From Catenulispora sp. EB89 (GTDB lineage Bacteria; Actinomycetota; Actinomycetes; Streptomycetales; Catenulisporaceae): a stretch of 64,000 bases of DNA. The translations under genes and the position numbers were made by a program. Shown piece after piece: positions 63,711 to 64,000 of this stretch. The notes beneath the pieces were generated by a model. The model worked only from the letters and a program-made list of their open reading frames with translations. It was not told the origin of the DNA and ran no database searches. Where the stretch lies: positions 1 to 64,000 of the forward strand of contig NZ_JBGCCU010000038.1 in the NCBI RefSeq assembly GCF_041261445.1, in the 5' to 3' direction. The first letter of the stretch is position 1. Each line of letters opens with the position of its first letter.

Positions 63711-64000
63711 ATGAGCACTGACTACAGCGGCGGCCAGGATCCTGCGAACACCGTGATGGTGAGCACGATGAACGACCTGCCGGGGTTCCGCATCGAACGC
63801 GTGTTGGGCGAGTGCTTCGGACTGACGGTCCGCGCGCGCAACATCGGCAGCTCGTTCGGGTCGGCGATGAAGTCGCTGAAGGGCGGCGAGCTGAAGGGCC
63901 AGACGAAGATGCTCGTCGACAGCCGGATGGAGGCGATGGCCCGGCTGACCGAGGAGGCGACGCGGCGGGGCGGGAACGCGGTGCTGGCGATGCGGTTCGA
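63711..64000 (+). CDS. YbjQ-family (DUF74) protein, 3' end cut by the window
   Basis: At least 96 codons from ATG 63711, running off the right edge. The family landmarks are clear: VSTMNDLPGFRIERVLGE at the N terminus, GLTVRARNIGSSF, the KGGELKG turn, a SRMEAMARLTEEA helix and GGNAVLAMRFD. YbjQ/DUF74 proteins are small pentamer-forming proteins of unknown function, sometimes labelled heavy-metal-binding. Complete members have about 105-120 residues, so only the end is missing. It starts 37 bases after the epimerase and may be cotranscribed. Confidence 0.88.
   Translation, partial: MSTDYSGGQDPANTVMVSTMNDLPGFRIERVLGECFGLTVRARNIGSSFGSAMKSLKGGELKGQTKMLVDSRMEAMARLTEEATRRGGNAVLAMRF

Overview
The window is very GC-rich DNA from a mycelial-type actinomycete (Actinomycetota). 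A Streptomyces- or Catenulispora-like organism is plausible. The evidence is the base composition, frequent GTG/TTG starts and GTGA/ATGA overlaps, twin-arginine signals, an LAXTG sorting signal, a SigE-family sigma factor, an F420-type LLM oxidoreductase, and sugar ABC cassettes with no local ATPase. I find about 50 protein genes, no rRNA or tRNA gene, no insertion sequence and no CRISPR array. The species is inferred, not proven.

Layout. 1-585 is repetitive and probably non-coding. 586-9730 is a housekeeping and mixed block: a ClpC-type unfoldase, an unusually short P450, a peptidase-E-like protein, a UBP-type zinc finger protein, a zinc-ribbon L28, an HD protein, an ECF sigma factor coupled to a membrane protein, and an MFS exporter. 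9889-16847 looks like a signalling and export module: a histidine kinase with a decayed internal duplicate, an LLM oxidoreductase, a NarL-type regulator, and a MacB/FtsX-type ABC transporter divergent from the regulator. 16909-23670 is a three-gene minus-strand operon: a TPR-like helical protein, a divergent HSP90-family ATPase, and a giant repeat-containing TPR-like protein coupled to it. 23875-30309 holds an unknown protein, a secreted GH30-like glycosidase, RecQ, an SDR/MerR divergent pair with a textbook MerR promoter, and an EXORDIUM-like secreted protein.

30507-44683 is the largest functional unit, a LacI-controlled carbohydrate locus: regulator, double operator, lipoprotein binding protein, ThuA-like protein, Gfo/Idh/MocA oxidoreductase, two tandem Tat-exported GH95-like glycosidases, two permeases, a GH36 alpha-galactosidase and a zinc alcohol dehydrogenase. 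Most junctions overlap or are a few bases apart. The glycan would be cut outside, imported by the ABC system with an ATPase encoded elsewhere, and processed inside.

44861-54944 carries cell-surface genes (a propeller plus cell-wall-binding-repeat protein, a beta-helix lipoprotein, an LAXTG-anchored protein) with purC and a DyP peroxidase between them. 54998-57546 holds two small regulator units with clear operators: TetR with DUF1304, and MarR opposite an HSL-type esterase. 57723-64000 holds a YyaL-type thioredoxin-domain protein, a SigE-family sigma factor with a membrane partner, a 674-base gap containing a strong orphan terminator, a conserved unknown protein, an NDP-sugar epimerase, and the start of a YbjQ-family gene cut by the window end.

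Best candidates for something new: the HSP90-TPR operon, the duplicated histidine kinase, the compact P450 lacking the ExxR glutamate, the terminator upstream of the 61973 gene, and the tandem GH95-like locus.
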